Notes: a model not told the origin generated them from the letters alone. Counted from the first letter of the stretch, positions 8,341 through 17,478 are shown. The stretch is 64,000 bases of DNA from Streptomonospora litoralis (GCF_004323735.1 NZ_CP036455.1:491101-555100); one strand, 5' to 3'. Numbers and translations are program-made.

Positions 8341-9420
8341 ATGAGGAAAGGCGCCGTGGTCGCGGCTTCGCTCGCGCTCGCGGTGCTGCCCGCCCCGCCG
8401 GCGGCTGCTGCGCCCGGTGCCGCGGCACCGGGCAGCCCACCGGACGACAGCGGTACTCCCGCGGCGGCGCAGCCGCAGTTCCGGATCACCGACGAGCGGA
8501 TCCAGGAGTCCAGCGGCCTGACCGCCTCGCGCCGCCACGACGGCGTGTACTGGACGCACAACGACAGCGGCGCCTACGGGCCCGAGATCTACGCGGTCGA
8601 CGGGCAGGGCCGGACCGTGGCCACCGTCACACTCACCGGCGAAGGGGTGGAGGCGCGCGACTGGGAGGCCATCGCGGTCGGTGCCGGTCCGGACGGCGAA
8701 CCGGCGGTCTACGTCGGCGACATCGGCGACAACTTCCAGGGCGGCTGGCCCAGTATCCGTGTCTACCGGCTGCCCGAGCCGCGGCGTCTGACCGACCAGG
8801 CGGTGCGGGCCACCTCGTTCACCCTGGTCTACGAGGACGGCGGCCGCGACGCCGAGGCGATGATGGTCGACCCCCGGGACAACCGCCTCTACGTGCTGAG
8901 CAAGGAGATCGCGGGCGGCGTCTACGCGGCACCCGAGCGGCTCGACCCCGACGGCCGCAACACCCTCGAACGGGTCGACTCCGCCCCGCTGTACGCCACC
9001 GACGCCGCGTTCTCGCCCGACGGCGCGTACTACGCTGTGCGCACCTACTGGGCGGCCACGGTCTACGACGCCTCCGAAGGCGTACGCGGCCGCACCGTCG
9101 AGCGCGTGCCGCTGCCCGAGTCCGACCAGGGGGAGTCCCTGGCCTTCTCCCACGACGGGCGCTCACTGCTCGCGGGGACGGAGGGGCCGGGCAGCCCGGT
9201 CTGGAGCATGCCGCTGGAGCGGGCCGCGGATGCCGACGGCGGCGCCGACCCGTCCGCGGACGCGAGCGGTCGAGGCGGTGGCTCCGCCGGAGGAGGCCAA
9301 GGGGCCTCGGGTGCCGCTGACGCCGACGCGGGCACGGGCGCCGCGGCTCTGATCTGGACCGGCGTGGGACTGGCCGCCGTGGTGATCGCCGGCATTGCCG
9401 TGCTGGCCCGCCGCAGCTGA
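8341..9420 (+). CDS. Secreted, C-terminally anchored propeller-like protein
   Basis: This is a 359-aa protein. It has a signal peptide (~1-25, ending in AAAAPG), a beta-rich middle (~45-285) and a Gly/Ser/Asp-rich linker (~290-330). It ends in one membrane segment (LIWTGVGLAAVVIAGIAVLA) and a short basic tail. The middle resembles YVTN/SdiA-regulated or esterase-like beta-propellers: repeats such as SSGLTASRRHDGVYWTHNDS, DWEAIAVG and DNRLYVLSKE suggest blades. It is therefore likely displayed on the outer face of the membrane. No catalytic residues are recognised, and binding or sensing is a guess. Confidence 0.75.
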   Translation: MRKGAVVAASLALAVLPAPPAAAAPGAAAPGSPPDDSGTPAAAQPQFRITDERIQESSGLTASRRHDGVYWTHNDSGAYGPEIYAVDGQGRTVATVTLTGEGVEARDWEAIAVGAGPDGEPAVYVGDIGDNFQGGWPSIRVYRLPEPRRLTDQAVRATSFTLVYEDGGRDAEAMMVDPRDNRLYVLSKEIAGGVYAAPERLDPDGRNTLERVDSAPLYATDAAFSPDGAYYAVRTYWAATVYDASEGVRGRTVERVPLPESDQGESLAFSHDGRSLLAGTEGPGSPVWSMPLERAADADGGADPSADASGRGGGSAGGGQGASGAADADAGTGAAALIWTGVGLAAVVIAGIAVLARRS

Positions 9421-9430
9421 GCGGCGATGG

Positions 9431-9485
9431 TTCTCCACAACCTCTGTGCCCGTTGTCCACAAGGATTCGCCGATCCTGTGGATAA
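9431..9485. promoter_or_regulatory. Cluster of three DnaA-box sequences
   Basis: Within 55 bp there is TTCTCCACA (9431-9439), TTGTCCACA (9453-9461) and TGTGGATAA (9477-9485, which is TTATCCACA on the other strand). The second and third match actinobacterial DnaA-box consensus exactly or nearly so; the first differs at one position. They lie between two convergent genes and no dnaA or dnaN is nearby, so this is not an obvious oriC. Confidence 0.6.
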
Positions 9486-9624
9486 CTTCCTGTCAGTGCG
9501 TATTTGTGCAGGTCGAGGAGTATGTCCGAGGTGTGCAGTTCGAGCGCGAAACCCCTCTGCGCCGCCACCGCGCGGCCCTGCGCCCACAAGCGCGGTCACC
9601 GGGCCGAGCCGGGCTGTGCGGGAA

Positions 9625-10587
9625 CTACAAACCGGCCACGTCGGCGAGCACGGCTGCCTGCTCGAGTTCGGCGTCGCCCGCCGGATAGTCGCCGACGTTG
9701 AAGCGGTCGAAGGCCGACTCCACGGCGCGGGCCACCGACCACGCCGCCAGCCGCTCGGCGGGCTCGCCGAGCATCTCGGCGGCCAGGCCGAACCGGCGGC
9801 GCAGCGTCGGCCGCGGGTCGATCAGCCGCAGCGGCGGGTCGAGCTGCATGATCAGCGGCCAGAGGTCGTAGCCGGGGTCGCCCAGCATCGGCTTGGGGTC
9901 GATGGCCAACCACGGGTCGCGCCGGGCGGCGAGGATGTTGCCGGGGTTGAAGTCGCCGTGCAGCACCACCGTCCGCTCGGCCGTGCGCGGCAGCGACTCC
10001 AGCAGGTCCGCCGCGGTGTCCACCAGGTGGGGGTCGGCGTCCGGGCGCAGCCGCGGCCGGCGCTCCCTGACCAGTCGGGCCCAGTCGGCCGTGACCGCAC
10101 CCAGGCGCTCCAACCGCAGGTCCGCCTCGGGCTCTTCGCCCCACAGCCGGGCGAGGACCTCCAGCCCGGCGGTCAGCAGGTCCTCGGGCTCGCCGGCGGC
10201 GTCGCGCAGCTTGTCGCCCGGCTCGCACGCCTCAAGCAGCAGCCCGAACCCGTCTTCCGTGGCGCGCAGCAGCCGCACCGCGCCCGCGCCGTCCCAGAAG
10301 CGCAGCGCCTCCGCCTCGCCCTCGGCCTCGCGGTGCGGGAACGAGACCTTGAGGACGGCGTGCTCGTGCGCTGCGGTGCGCACCGGCCCCGCCCACGAGC
10401 AGCTGCCTCCTGCGAACGGCTCGTCCAGATCCAGCTCCCACCGGTCCCGGAGCTCGCTCAGCGTCCGCGGCAGCCCTTCCAGCCACGCCGATCCGCCGTC
10501 GATGGCCTGCACGTTGCGGGCGACGCCTTTCGGCAGCGGCGGCGGGGCCGCCTCGGCGCCGGTGTCCGCGCCGGATATCGGGCTCAA
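9625..10587 (-). CDS. APH(6)/hydroxyurea-kinase-type phosphotransferase
   Basis: This 320-aa kinase-fold protein has the signature VVLHGDFNPGNILAARRDPWLAIDPKPMLGDPGYDLWPL. The catalytic loop is HGDFNPGN and the metal-binding Asp is in AIDPK. This is the pattern of the streptomycin 6-phosphotransferase/hydroxyurea phosphotransferase family (PF04655). The start is a TTG at 10587: GGAGG lies 5 nt upstream and its last bases overlap the stop of the preceding gene (TTGA), implying translational coupling. Such chromosomal homologues are widespread, so a resistance role is not certain. Confidence 0.85.
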   Translation of the reverse strand: MSPISGADTGAEAAPPPLPKGVARNVQAIDGGSAWLEGLPRTLSELRDRWELDLDEPFAGGSCSWAGPVRTAAHEHAVLKVSFPHREAEGEAEALRFWDGAGAVRLLRATEDGFGLLLEACEPGDKLRDAAGEPEDLLTAGLEVLARLWGEEPEADLRLERLGAVTADWARLVRERRPRLRPDADPHLVDTAADLLESLPRTAERTVVLHGDFNPGNILAARRDPWLAIDPKPMLGDPGYDLWPLIMQLDPPLRLIDPRPTLRRRFGLAAEMLGEPAERLAAWSVARAVESAFDRFNVGDYPAGDAELEQAAVLADVAGL

Positions 10588-11579
10588 ATGTCCTCCAGAT
10601 GGATCTCCCGCGCCAGGAAGGCGTGCCGCGAGTGGTCGGTGAACACTCCGTCCACGCCGGCGGCGAAGAAGGCGTCGTATTCGGCCGCGAATCCGCCGAA
10701 GTCGCCGGGCCCGCCCCGGCTGCGCAGGTCGGTGGGCAGGAAGCGGTTCTCGCTGCGGAAAGTCCAAGGGTGCACGAGCAGCCCCGCCTCGTGGGCGTCT
10801 CCGACCAGCGAAGTGGGCTCGCCGAGGTCGCCCTGCTCGTCGCGGGGGATGACCAGGTCCTTGGCCGGGCCGACCGCTTCGGCGAAGGCCGCCACCCCGG
10901 CCAGACCCTCGGGCGTCAGGTAGGGCCGCCAGTGCTCCTCGGTGCCCATCAGGAACACCCGGGGCAGCCCGGCGTCGGCGAGTTTGCGCAGGCTCTCGCT
11001 CTCGAACGACTGCAGGAACACCGGCAGCTCGGGCTCGGCACCGGTGAGCCCGTTGTCCAGCAGCGCGGCCAGCAGCGGCGGCTCCAGGTCCAGCCCCAGC
11101 TCGGAGTGGTAGGCGGGGTGCTTGGTCTCGGGGTAGACGCCGATGCGCCTGCCCAGCTCGTCGGTCATCCGCCTGGCGAGGTCGACGATCTCCTGGAACG
11201 TCGGGATCTCGTAGACGCCGTCGTGGGCGGTGTTGTCCGGGCGGACTTCGGGGATCCGCTCGGTGGCGCGCAGCGTCTTCAGCTCGTCCAGCGTGAAGTC
11301 CTGGGTGAACCAGCCGGTGTACTCGCGTCCGTCGATGGTCCGGGTGGTGCGGCGGTCGGCGAACTCGGGGCGGTCGGAGACGTCGGTGGTCTGCCCGATC
11401 TCGGGCTCGTGGCGAGCCACCAGCGCGCCGTCCGCCGTGGCGACGAGGTCGATCTCCATGAAGTCGCCGCCGACGCGGGCGCCCAGTTCGTAGGAGCCGA
11501 GCGTGTGCTCGGGGCGATGACCGGACGCGCCCCGGTGCGAGATGATCTTGAGCTGGGGCTCCTGCTTGTTTCTGCGCAC
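10584..11579 (-). CDS. glpQ: Glycerophosphodiester phosphodiesterase (GlpQ type)
   Basis: From the GTG at 11579 this is a 331-aa protein. It shows the GDPD catalytic signatures: ISHRGASGHRPEHTLGSY near the N-terminus, EIDLVATADGALVARHEPEI with the second His, and VYPETKHP. The inserted segment EYTGWFTQDFTLDELKTLRA is typical of the longer GlpQ branch, which hydrolyses glycerophosphodiesters to glycerol-3-phosphate. No signal peptide is seen. The frame stays open to 11690, but those extra residues coincide with the 17-bp terminator hairpin of serC, so the inner GTG is preferred. It overlaps the APH-type gene by 4 nt, forming a two-gene operon. Confidence 0.88.
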   Translation of the reverse strand: MRRNKQEPQLKIISHRGASGHRPEHTLGSYELGARVGGDFMEIDLVATADGALVARHEPEIGQTTDVSDRPEFADRRTTRTIDGREYTGWFTQDFTLDELKTLRATERIPEVRPDNTAHDGVYEIPTFQEIVDLARRMTDELGRRIGVYPETKHPAYHSELGLDLEPPLLAALLDNGLTGAEPELPVFLQSFESESLRKLADAGLPRVFLMGTEEHWRPYLTPEGLAGVAAFAEAVGPAKDLVIPRDEQGDLGEPTSLVGDAHEAGLLVHPWTFRSENRFLPTDLRSRGGPGDFGGFAAEYDAFFAAGVDGVFTDHSRHAFLAREIHLEDI

Positions 11580-11629
11580 TGCCGCATCCGTCCTCGGCGC
11601 CCGCGCGGCCGCGGGCGCCCGCTCGCAAG

Positions 11630-11668
11630 TGATGGCCTGCGCGGACGGGAAGTCCGCGCAGGCCATCA
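11630..11668 (-). terminator. Perfect 17-bp terminator hairpin downstream of serC
   Basis: TGATGGCCTGCGCGGAC (11630-11646) pairs perfectly with GTCCGCGCAGGCCATCA (11652-11668) around a 5-nt loop. It lies 89 nt past the serC stop and before the GDPD start. It has no U-tract. Confidence 0.75.
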
Positions 11669-11756
11669 GGTGTATCGTCTCGCGCCCCATCGGGCGAATC
11701 GGTCCGCTAGGGCGGCCCGCGGCCCACGGCGCCGGGACCGGCCGCGCCGGGCGGAG

Positions 11757-12929
<1,173 letters not shown>

Positions 12930-12992
12930 TTAGCGGCGTTTGCGCAGCGAGGGCGGCGGATGGCGGCCTCAGGATGCGCGGTCGCGGCGGGA

Positions 12993-13847
12993 TCAGTACA
13001 TGAAGATGTCGCGGGCGGTGGTCGCCTTGAGTGCGCGGTCGAACCAGCTGTCGAGTTGGCCGATGTCGGTGCAGGCGAGGATGGTGTCGCGCTGGTCGTC
13101 GGTGAGGTCGACGCCGTTGGCGTCGAGGATTCGCAGGACGTCCTCGGCCCGCCCTTTCGCGCAACCTTCTTCGATGAAGGGGCGCGCGATCTCGCTCTGC
13201 CACCCGTACTGCTCTGTCTGCATCTGTTCCCTCCAGTGCTGTGCCGCGGCCTGATTAAGGTGCGCCTCGATGAGTTTATGGTAGATCCTCATGCGTTCTG
13301 GTGGAACAGCATCCAGAGCCGCCTGTGTAGCATCCAGAACGTCGTGGTTTTCGCTGTGCATGACAGTGGACAACACGGACAACTCGGGCATTTGCCGAGC
13401 CTGTTCAATGTCGACGACGACGGGGGCGTTGTCCGGACCGAGTACGGATACGTTCAGCCGCAGACTGTCGTAAACGCATCCGATCGGTGTGCCTGCCCAC
13501 TTGGCGATCTTGCGGTCACTGCTGATGACCAGCAGGTGTACCGGACACTTCAGCCGCTCGCGGATCGCGGCTACGTAGAGCGGCCAGGTGTAGGGCTTCT
13601 CATCGTCTTTTCCCTGTTGAACCTCGGTGATGATAGCCATCACCTTGGTGTCGCCCTCGCCGTAGAGGACGCTGACCTGGTCCGCCTGGGCGGGCTTGAT
13701 CGCGAATACGGAAGAGTCGCCACAGCCGATGTGAGCTTGTTTGAAGTCGGGCAGGTCCATGCCGAAGGTGTCGCGCAGGAGAAGAGCGGGCATTTCCGGG
13801 CGATCTTGAAAGAGGAGGACTTGAGCCTCGTGGTTGTGTCCGGGCAT
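12993..13847 (-). CDS. Rpn/PD-(D/E)XK-type putative nuclease, copy 1
   Basis: This 284-aa protein belongs to an actinobacterial family of unknown function that I recognise by layout. An N-terminal HNHEAQVLLFQDRPEMPALLLRDTFGMDLP block is followed by a nuclease-like core: a beta strand with ITEVQ (~80), then YTWPLYVAAIRERLKCPVHLLVIS. After VLGPDNAPVVVD the C-terminus ends TDIGQLDSWFDRAL. The E-x-Q between strands resembles the active site of the Rpn/YhgA-like PD-(D/E)XK superfamily; catalysis is inferred only. The ATG at 13847 is chosen because the paralogue at 47280-48154 starts at the same alignment position. The frame stays open to 13949. GC content is lower than its neighbours. An IS lies 195 bp upstream. 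Confidence 0.7.
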   Translation of the reverse strand: MPGHNHEAQVLLFQDRPEMPALLLRDTFGMDLPDFKQAHIGCGDSSVFAIKPAQADQVSVLYGEGDTKVMAIITEVQQGKDDEKPYTWPLYVAAIRERLKCPVHLLVISSDRKIAKWAGTPIGCVYDSLRLNVSVLGPDNAPVVVDIEQARQMPELSVLSTVMHSENHDVLDATQAALDAVPPERMRIYHKLIEAHLNQAAAQHWREQMQTEQYGWQSEIARPFIEEGCAKGRAEDVLRILDANGVDLTDDQRDTILACTDIGQLDSWFDRALKATTARDIFMY

Positions 13848-14020
13848 GGCGTGGACATTAACCGATATCGGGTCAGGAGGTGGAACGGCGTGTACGTTCG
13901 GTGGGTCCCATTTTCGAGTTCCGGGCGGCTTCAACGAAGTGTTCGTCAAGGTCTCGCTGGACTCTCGGATGTTTGTCCCGATTTGGAAATCTCCGATTTC
14001 GGTAAAACGAACAAAAAGAA

Positions 14021-14030
14021 ACCCCGCGAC
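14021..14030 (-). terminator. Distal half of a terminator stem split by the insertion sequence
   Basis: ACCCCGCGAC here is the exact complement of GTCGCGGGGT at 15341-15350, on the other side of the IS. Removing the IS and one target duplication restores a 10-bp stem with a 6-nt loop (CGCATC). On the minus strand the restored stem is followed by TTTCTTTTTG, a classic intrinsic terminator for the citrate synthase transcript. Confidence 0.85.
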
Positions 14031-14032
14031 CG

Positions 14033-14041
14033 CATCGTCGC
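14033..14041. repeat. Target-site duplication, left
   Basis: CATCGTCGC (9 bp) borders the left inverted repeat and is repeated at 15337-15345 outside the right inverted repeat. This is in the usual 8-10 bp range for ISAs1-type elements. Confidence 0.85.
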
Positions 14042-15336
14042 CAGGGGTGATTCAAAGTCGTTGATCGTCTCAGTTCTCGCTGGTCAGGCGATCCCGATGA
14101 GATCGAGCGGGCGGGTGAAGCACGCGTAGGAGACCCACCGGATCGCATCGGGGATGGTCGGACGCCCCAGCGCGGAGAGCAGCAGCGCGGCCAGGCTGCG
14201 CAATGCGGCGAGGTTGGCCGGCCCGTGGCCGCTGCGGACCTTGCAGGAGTCCTCGGCGAAGGTGGTATCGCGGACATGGTGCAGCGCCTCGATCGCCCAG
14301 TGGCCGCGCACCAGAGCGCCCAGCCGGGCGGCCCCGGCCCGCTCGGCCCCGAGGCTGGTGACCGCATAAGCGCAGGTCCATGACACCTTTCCGGTGCGCA
14401 GGTCGGTGACGTGGCGGCGGATGCGCACCGCTTGAGCCGCGTAGGGGAATCCGAGGCCCTCGATGCTCAGCGCTTTGACGGTGCGGGTCTCGGCCCGGCC
14501 GTGGCCCCGGTGGCGGTCGGTGTCGCCTGTGGGGGCCTGTGCCCACGGCAACCTTCTGACCTTGTCAAACAGCGTGGGCTGGTTGCGCTTGATCGTGAGG
14601 ATGTAGTCGGCTCCGCGCTGCTCGGTGAGATAGCGGGCGGTGGCCCTCTGGGTGTGCAGCGCGTCGGCGGTGACCACGGCCCCGCCGATGTCGAGCGGTC
14701 CCAGCAGGTCCTGTACGGCGGCGATCTCGCTGGTCTTGTCGGCCACGGGGACCTGGGCGGCGATGCGGCCGCCGGCATCCAGGGCCGCCAGGACGTGGGC
14801 GGCAGCCTGATCGGCGGTGGCCGAGCCGCGCAGGGTCTTGCCGTCGATGGCCAGGGTGTCGGCCACCTCGGGGCGGGCCAGGGCGGCCACGCTCGCGGGT
14901 GCTACGGCCAGAAGGACCCGGCGGATGGTGGAGGTGCTGGGCGCGGTGCGCACGCCCAGTTCCGGGTCGGTGATGCGGCAGCCCAGGCGGGTGCGGGTTT
15001 GGTGCGGCGTGTTGGCGGCCCACTGGCCGATCGCGCGCAGAGAGCGGGATCCGCACAGCAGTGCGCACAGGGCGACGGCCAGAACGGTGCCGATTTCGTG
15101 GCGGATACCGCGTTCGTTGCGCGGGTCGTCCACGGCGGTGAGGCTTTGGGCGAAGTCGCCGATGGCGGGCTGGGGCGTGGCAGACTGGTGGGGCAACGGA
15201 GTTCCTGTGGAGCCGGAGAGTGATGTCCCCGCGCTTCTACAGGAGCTCCGTTGTTGTATGTCGGCCGATCGCCGCGATCGTCATGATGCCGTGACCTGGA
15301 TCATCGCTCCCACCAGATGACTTTGAATCAGCCCTG
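14042..15336 (-). mobile_element. Complete ISAs1-family insertion sequence (1295 bp)
   Basis: The ends are CAGGGGTGATTCAAAGTC (14042-14059) and, reversed, CAGGGCTGATTCAAAGTC (15319-15336). They match at 17 of 18 positions. A 9-bp CATCGTCGC duplication flanks both ends, and a full transposase fills the element. Intact ends, intact duplication and intact gene indicate a recent insertion that may still be active. The element sits in the loop of a terminator hairpin. Confidence 0.93.
14084..15196 (-). CDS. ISAs1-family DDE transposase
   Basis: This 370-aa transposase has the ISAs1/H-repeat layout: N-terminal DDE-associated domain (DFAQSLTAVDDPRNERGIRHEIGTVLA), first Asp in LAIDGKTLRGS (~118), second in VVTADALHTQ (~177), and the catalytic Glu in GHWAIEALHHVRDTTFAED (~307). 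No stops or frameshifts are visible. It is transcribed in the same direction as citrate synthase upstream, whose terminator the element has broken, so read-through transcription into the transposase is possible. Confidence 0.95.
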   Translation of the reverse strand: MPHQSATPQPAIGDFAQSLTAVDDPRNERGIRHEIGTVLAVALCALLCGSRSLRAIGQWAANTPHQTRTRLGCRITDPELGVRTAPSTSTIRRVLLAVAPASVAALARPEVADTLAIDGKTLRGSATADQAAAHVLAALDAGGRIAAQVPVADKTSEIAAVQDLLGPLDIGGAVVTADALHTQRATARYLTEQRGADYILTIKRNQPTLFDKVRRLPWAQAPTGDTDRHRGHGRAETRTVKALSIEGLGFPYAAQAVRIRRHVTDLRTGKVSWTCAYAVTSLGAERAGAARLGALVRGHWAIEALHHVRDTTFAEDSCKVRSGHGPANLAALRSLAALLLSALGRPTIPDAIRWVSYACFTRPLDLIGIA

Positions 15337-15345
15337 CATCGTCGC
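15337..15345. repeat. Target-site duplication, right
   Basis: CATCGTCGC directly follows the right terminal inverted repeat and matches 14033-14041. Confidence 0.85.
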
Positions 15346-15350
15346 GGGGT
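15341..15350 (-). terminator. Proximal half of the split terminator stem
   Basis: GTCGCGGGGT, followed on the plus strand by CTTTT, is the partner arm of 14021-14030. It lies 46 nt beyond the stop of the citrate synthase gene. Confidence 0.8.
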
Positions 15351-15395
15351 CTTTTCGGATGTGTGTTCGGGTATCGGTATGCGTCCGGTGCCCCC

Positions 15396-16502
15396 TCACA
15401 CCCCCCGCGCCAACGCCTCCTCGGCCCCCGGGACGTCGTGGATGTCGCGGGCTGCGGGGCCGATGTAGTTCGCGCTGGGGCGGACCAGGCGGCCGGTGCG
15501 CTTCTGCTCCAGGATGTGGGCCGACCAGCCGGCGGTGCGGGCGCAGGTGAACATCGCGGTGAACATCTCGGTCGGGATCTCGGCGAAGTCCAGCACCACC
15601 GCGGCCCAGTACTCGACGTTGGTGGCCAGCACGCGGTCGGGCTTGCGAGCGTGCAGTTCCTCCAGTGCGGCGTTCTCCAGGGCCTCGGCGACCTCGAAGC
15701 GCGGCGCGTCGAGCTCCTTGGCGGTGCGCCGCAGGACGCGGGCGCGCGGGTCCTCGGCGCGGTAGACGCGGTGGCCGAAGCCCATCAGGCGCTCGCCCTG
15801 GTCCAGGGCGCGGCTGACGTAGGTGCGCGCGTCGCCGATGCGCTCGGTCTCGTCGAGCATGTGCAGCACGCGCGCCGGGGCGCCGCCGTGCAGCGGGCCC
15901 GACATGGCGCCCACGGCGCCCGACAGTGCGGCGGCGACGTCGGCCCCGGTGGAGGCGATCACCCGGGCGGTGAAGGTCGAGGCGTTCATGCCGTGCTCGG
16001 CGGCGGAGGTCCAGTAGGCGTCGACGGCCTTGATGTGGCGCGGGTCGGGCTCGCCGCGCAGCTGGATCATGAACCGCTCGACGACCGAGGTGCCCTCCTC
16101 GATGCGGGCGCGCGGCACCTCGGGCAGGTCCCCGCGGGCCGACTGGGCCGTCACGGACAGCGCCGCCGAGGCTGCGCGGGCGACGTCGTCGCGCGCCACC
16201 TGGTCGTCGATGTCCAGCAGCGGCCGGAAACCCCACAGCGGCGCCAGCGAGGCGAGCACGCTCTGCACGTCGACGCGGATATCGCCGCTGCGCACCGCCT
16301 GGGCGACCGGTTCGGCGAAAGGAAGCCCGGGAAAGAAGCCGTCGTCGACCAGCAGGCCCCAGACGCGCCCGAAAGCCGTCTTACCCACGAGGTTCTCGAT
16401 GTCGACGCCGCGGTACCGGAGGGCGCCGCCCTCCTTGTCCGGTTCGGCGATCTCCGTCTCGAACGCCACGACTCCTTCGAGCCCCGGTTTGAAGTCCGAC
16501 AT
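15396..16502 (-). CDS. Citrate synthase (type II, short actinobacterial paralogue)
   Basis: This 368-aa protein condenses acetyl-CoA with oxaloacetate to give citrate. Visible signatures are the N-terminal LRYRGVDIENLV, the substrate-binding AEHGMNASTFTARVIAST (His ~186), GAMSGPLHGGAPARVL with the second catalytic His, and GFGHRVYRAEDPRA with the third; TEMFTAMFTCARTAGWSAH closes the site. It is shorter at the N-terminus than the main TCA enzyme and corresponds to the citrate-synthase-like paralogue that I recall beside pdxH in Streptomyces. It is divergent from pdxH. Its original downstream terminator is split by the IS at 14042-15336. Confidence 0.92.
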   Translation of the reverse strand: MSDFKPGLEGVVAFETEIAEPDKEGGALRYRGVDIENLVGKTAFGRVWGLLVDDGFFPGLPFAEPVAQAVRSGDIRVDVQSVLASLAPLWGFRPLLDIDDQVARDDVARAASAALSVTAQSARGDLPEVPRARIEEGTSVVERFMIQLRGEPDPRHIKAVDAYWTSAAEHGMNASTFTARVIASTGADVAAALSGAVGAMSGPLHGGAPARVLHMLDETERIGDARTYVSRALDQGERLMGFGHRVYRAEDPRARVLRRTAKELDAPRFEVAEALENAALEELHARKPDRVLATNVEYWAAVVLDFAEIPTEMFTAMFTCARTAGWSAHILEQKRTGRLVRPSANYIGPAARDIHDVPGAEEALARGV

Positions 16503-16657
16503 ACCGGCTTCCTCCGTGTTGTCGCGGTCCCTGGGAACCGGGTGGGTCCGCGGAACCGTTCGGTCTGGTCTCGGGTGGCACGCGAGGTGTCACCGGTCGG
16601 GCCGTCGTGCGTCTCCATCTGGCGCCTACCCCACAGGTCGTGTGAGGATGCTCCACT

Positions 16658-17323
16658 GTGAACCAGAGCGACCCGGCGGAGCTGCGGCAGCCCTACGAGG
16701 GCCCACCGCTGCGGAGGTCCGACCTGGCGCCGCACCCCATGGAGCAGTTTCACACGTGGTTCACACAGGCGCACACGGCGGGGCTCGCCGAACCCAACGC
16801 CATGGTGGTCTGCACCGTGGAGCCGAGCGGCGCACCTCGGGCGCGAACCGTCCTACTCAAAGGGTACGATCGCTCTGGCCTGCGATTCTTCACCAACTAC
16901 GGCTCGCGCAAGGGGCGCGCGCTGGCCGAGGAGCCGCGGGTGTCGGCGGTCTTCCCGTGGCACGCGATGCGGCGGCAAGTGCTGGTTTCGGGCCGTGCCG
17001 AACCTCTCAGCGACGCCGAAAACGACGCCTACTTCCGCTCCCGTCCCAGAGGTTCACAGATCGGCGCATGGGCCAGCGAGCGCCAGTCGAGCCGCGTCGC
17101 CGACCGCGCCGAGCTGGACGCGCTCTACGCCGAGTTCGCCGGGTTGTGGAGCGAGGACGAGGAGGTGCCCCGCCCCCGTTACTGGGGCGGGTACCGGATA
17201 CTCGTCAGCGAGGTCGAGTTCTGGCAGGGCCGCGCCGACCGGATGCATGACCGCTTCGGCTACACCCTCGCCGCCGGCGAGCCCGCCGAGGGCGACTGGG
17301 ATCTGGTTCGCCTGGCCCCCTAG
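16658..17323 (+). CDS. pdxH: Pyridoxamine 5'-phosphate oxidase
   Basis: This 221-aa FMN enzyme oxidises pyridoxamine or pyridoxine 5'-phosphate to pyridoxal phosphate. It shows the PdxH signatures: EPNAMVVCTVEPSGAPRARTVLLKGYDRSGLRFFTNYGSRKG (FMN/phosphate binding), YFRSRPRGSQIGAWASERQS, and the C-terminal dimer region VEFWQGRADRMHDR ending in LAP. It starts at a GTG at 16658. It is divergent from the citrate synthase gene across ~155 bp. Length and end are normal. Confidence 0.95.
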   Translation: MNQSDPAELRQPYEGPPLRRSDLAPHPMEQFHTWFTQAHTAGLAEPNAMVVCTVEPSGAPRARTVLLKGYDRSGLRFFTNYGSRKGRALAEEPRVSAVFPWHAMRRQVLVSGRAEPLSDAENDAYFRSRPRGSQIGAWASERQSSRVADRAELDALYAEFAGLWSEDEEVPRPRYWGGYRILVSEVEFWQGRADRMHDRFGYTLAAGEPAEGDWDLVRLAP

Positions 17324-17438
17324 GCTGGCGCGATGATGGCGAACGAGGCGAGGCGGGCCGCGCCGCGCGCCGTCCGGGAACACCGCGGCCGGGCGCGAAG
17401 CCCGTCGAGTGCGGCGTTCCGGTCCGCTCGGCGGGTGT

Positions 17439-17478
17439 GGCAACGGACACATTGCGGCGCAGTGGGTTGTCCGTTGCC
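17439..17478. promoter_or_regulatory. Inverted repeat upstream of the DtxR-type gene
   Basis: GGCAACGGACA (17439-17449) and TGTCCGTTGCC (17468-17478) are a perfect 11-bp inverted repeat separated by 18 bp. They end 4 bp before a TATGAT box (17483-17488). The placement over a probable promoter ~160 bp upstream of the start at 17644 suggests an operator or leader hairpin. The rest of the 320-bp gap (17324-17643) shows no gene I can support. Confidence 0.45.

Noticed and set aside
9522-9701. Short Cys-containing frame after GAGGAG, overlapping the APH-type gene on the opposite strand
   Set aside because: The Shine-Dalgarno spacing is too short, composition becomes Arg-rich, and most of it lies over a well supported gene.
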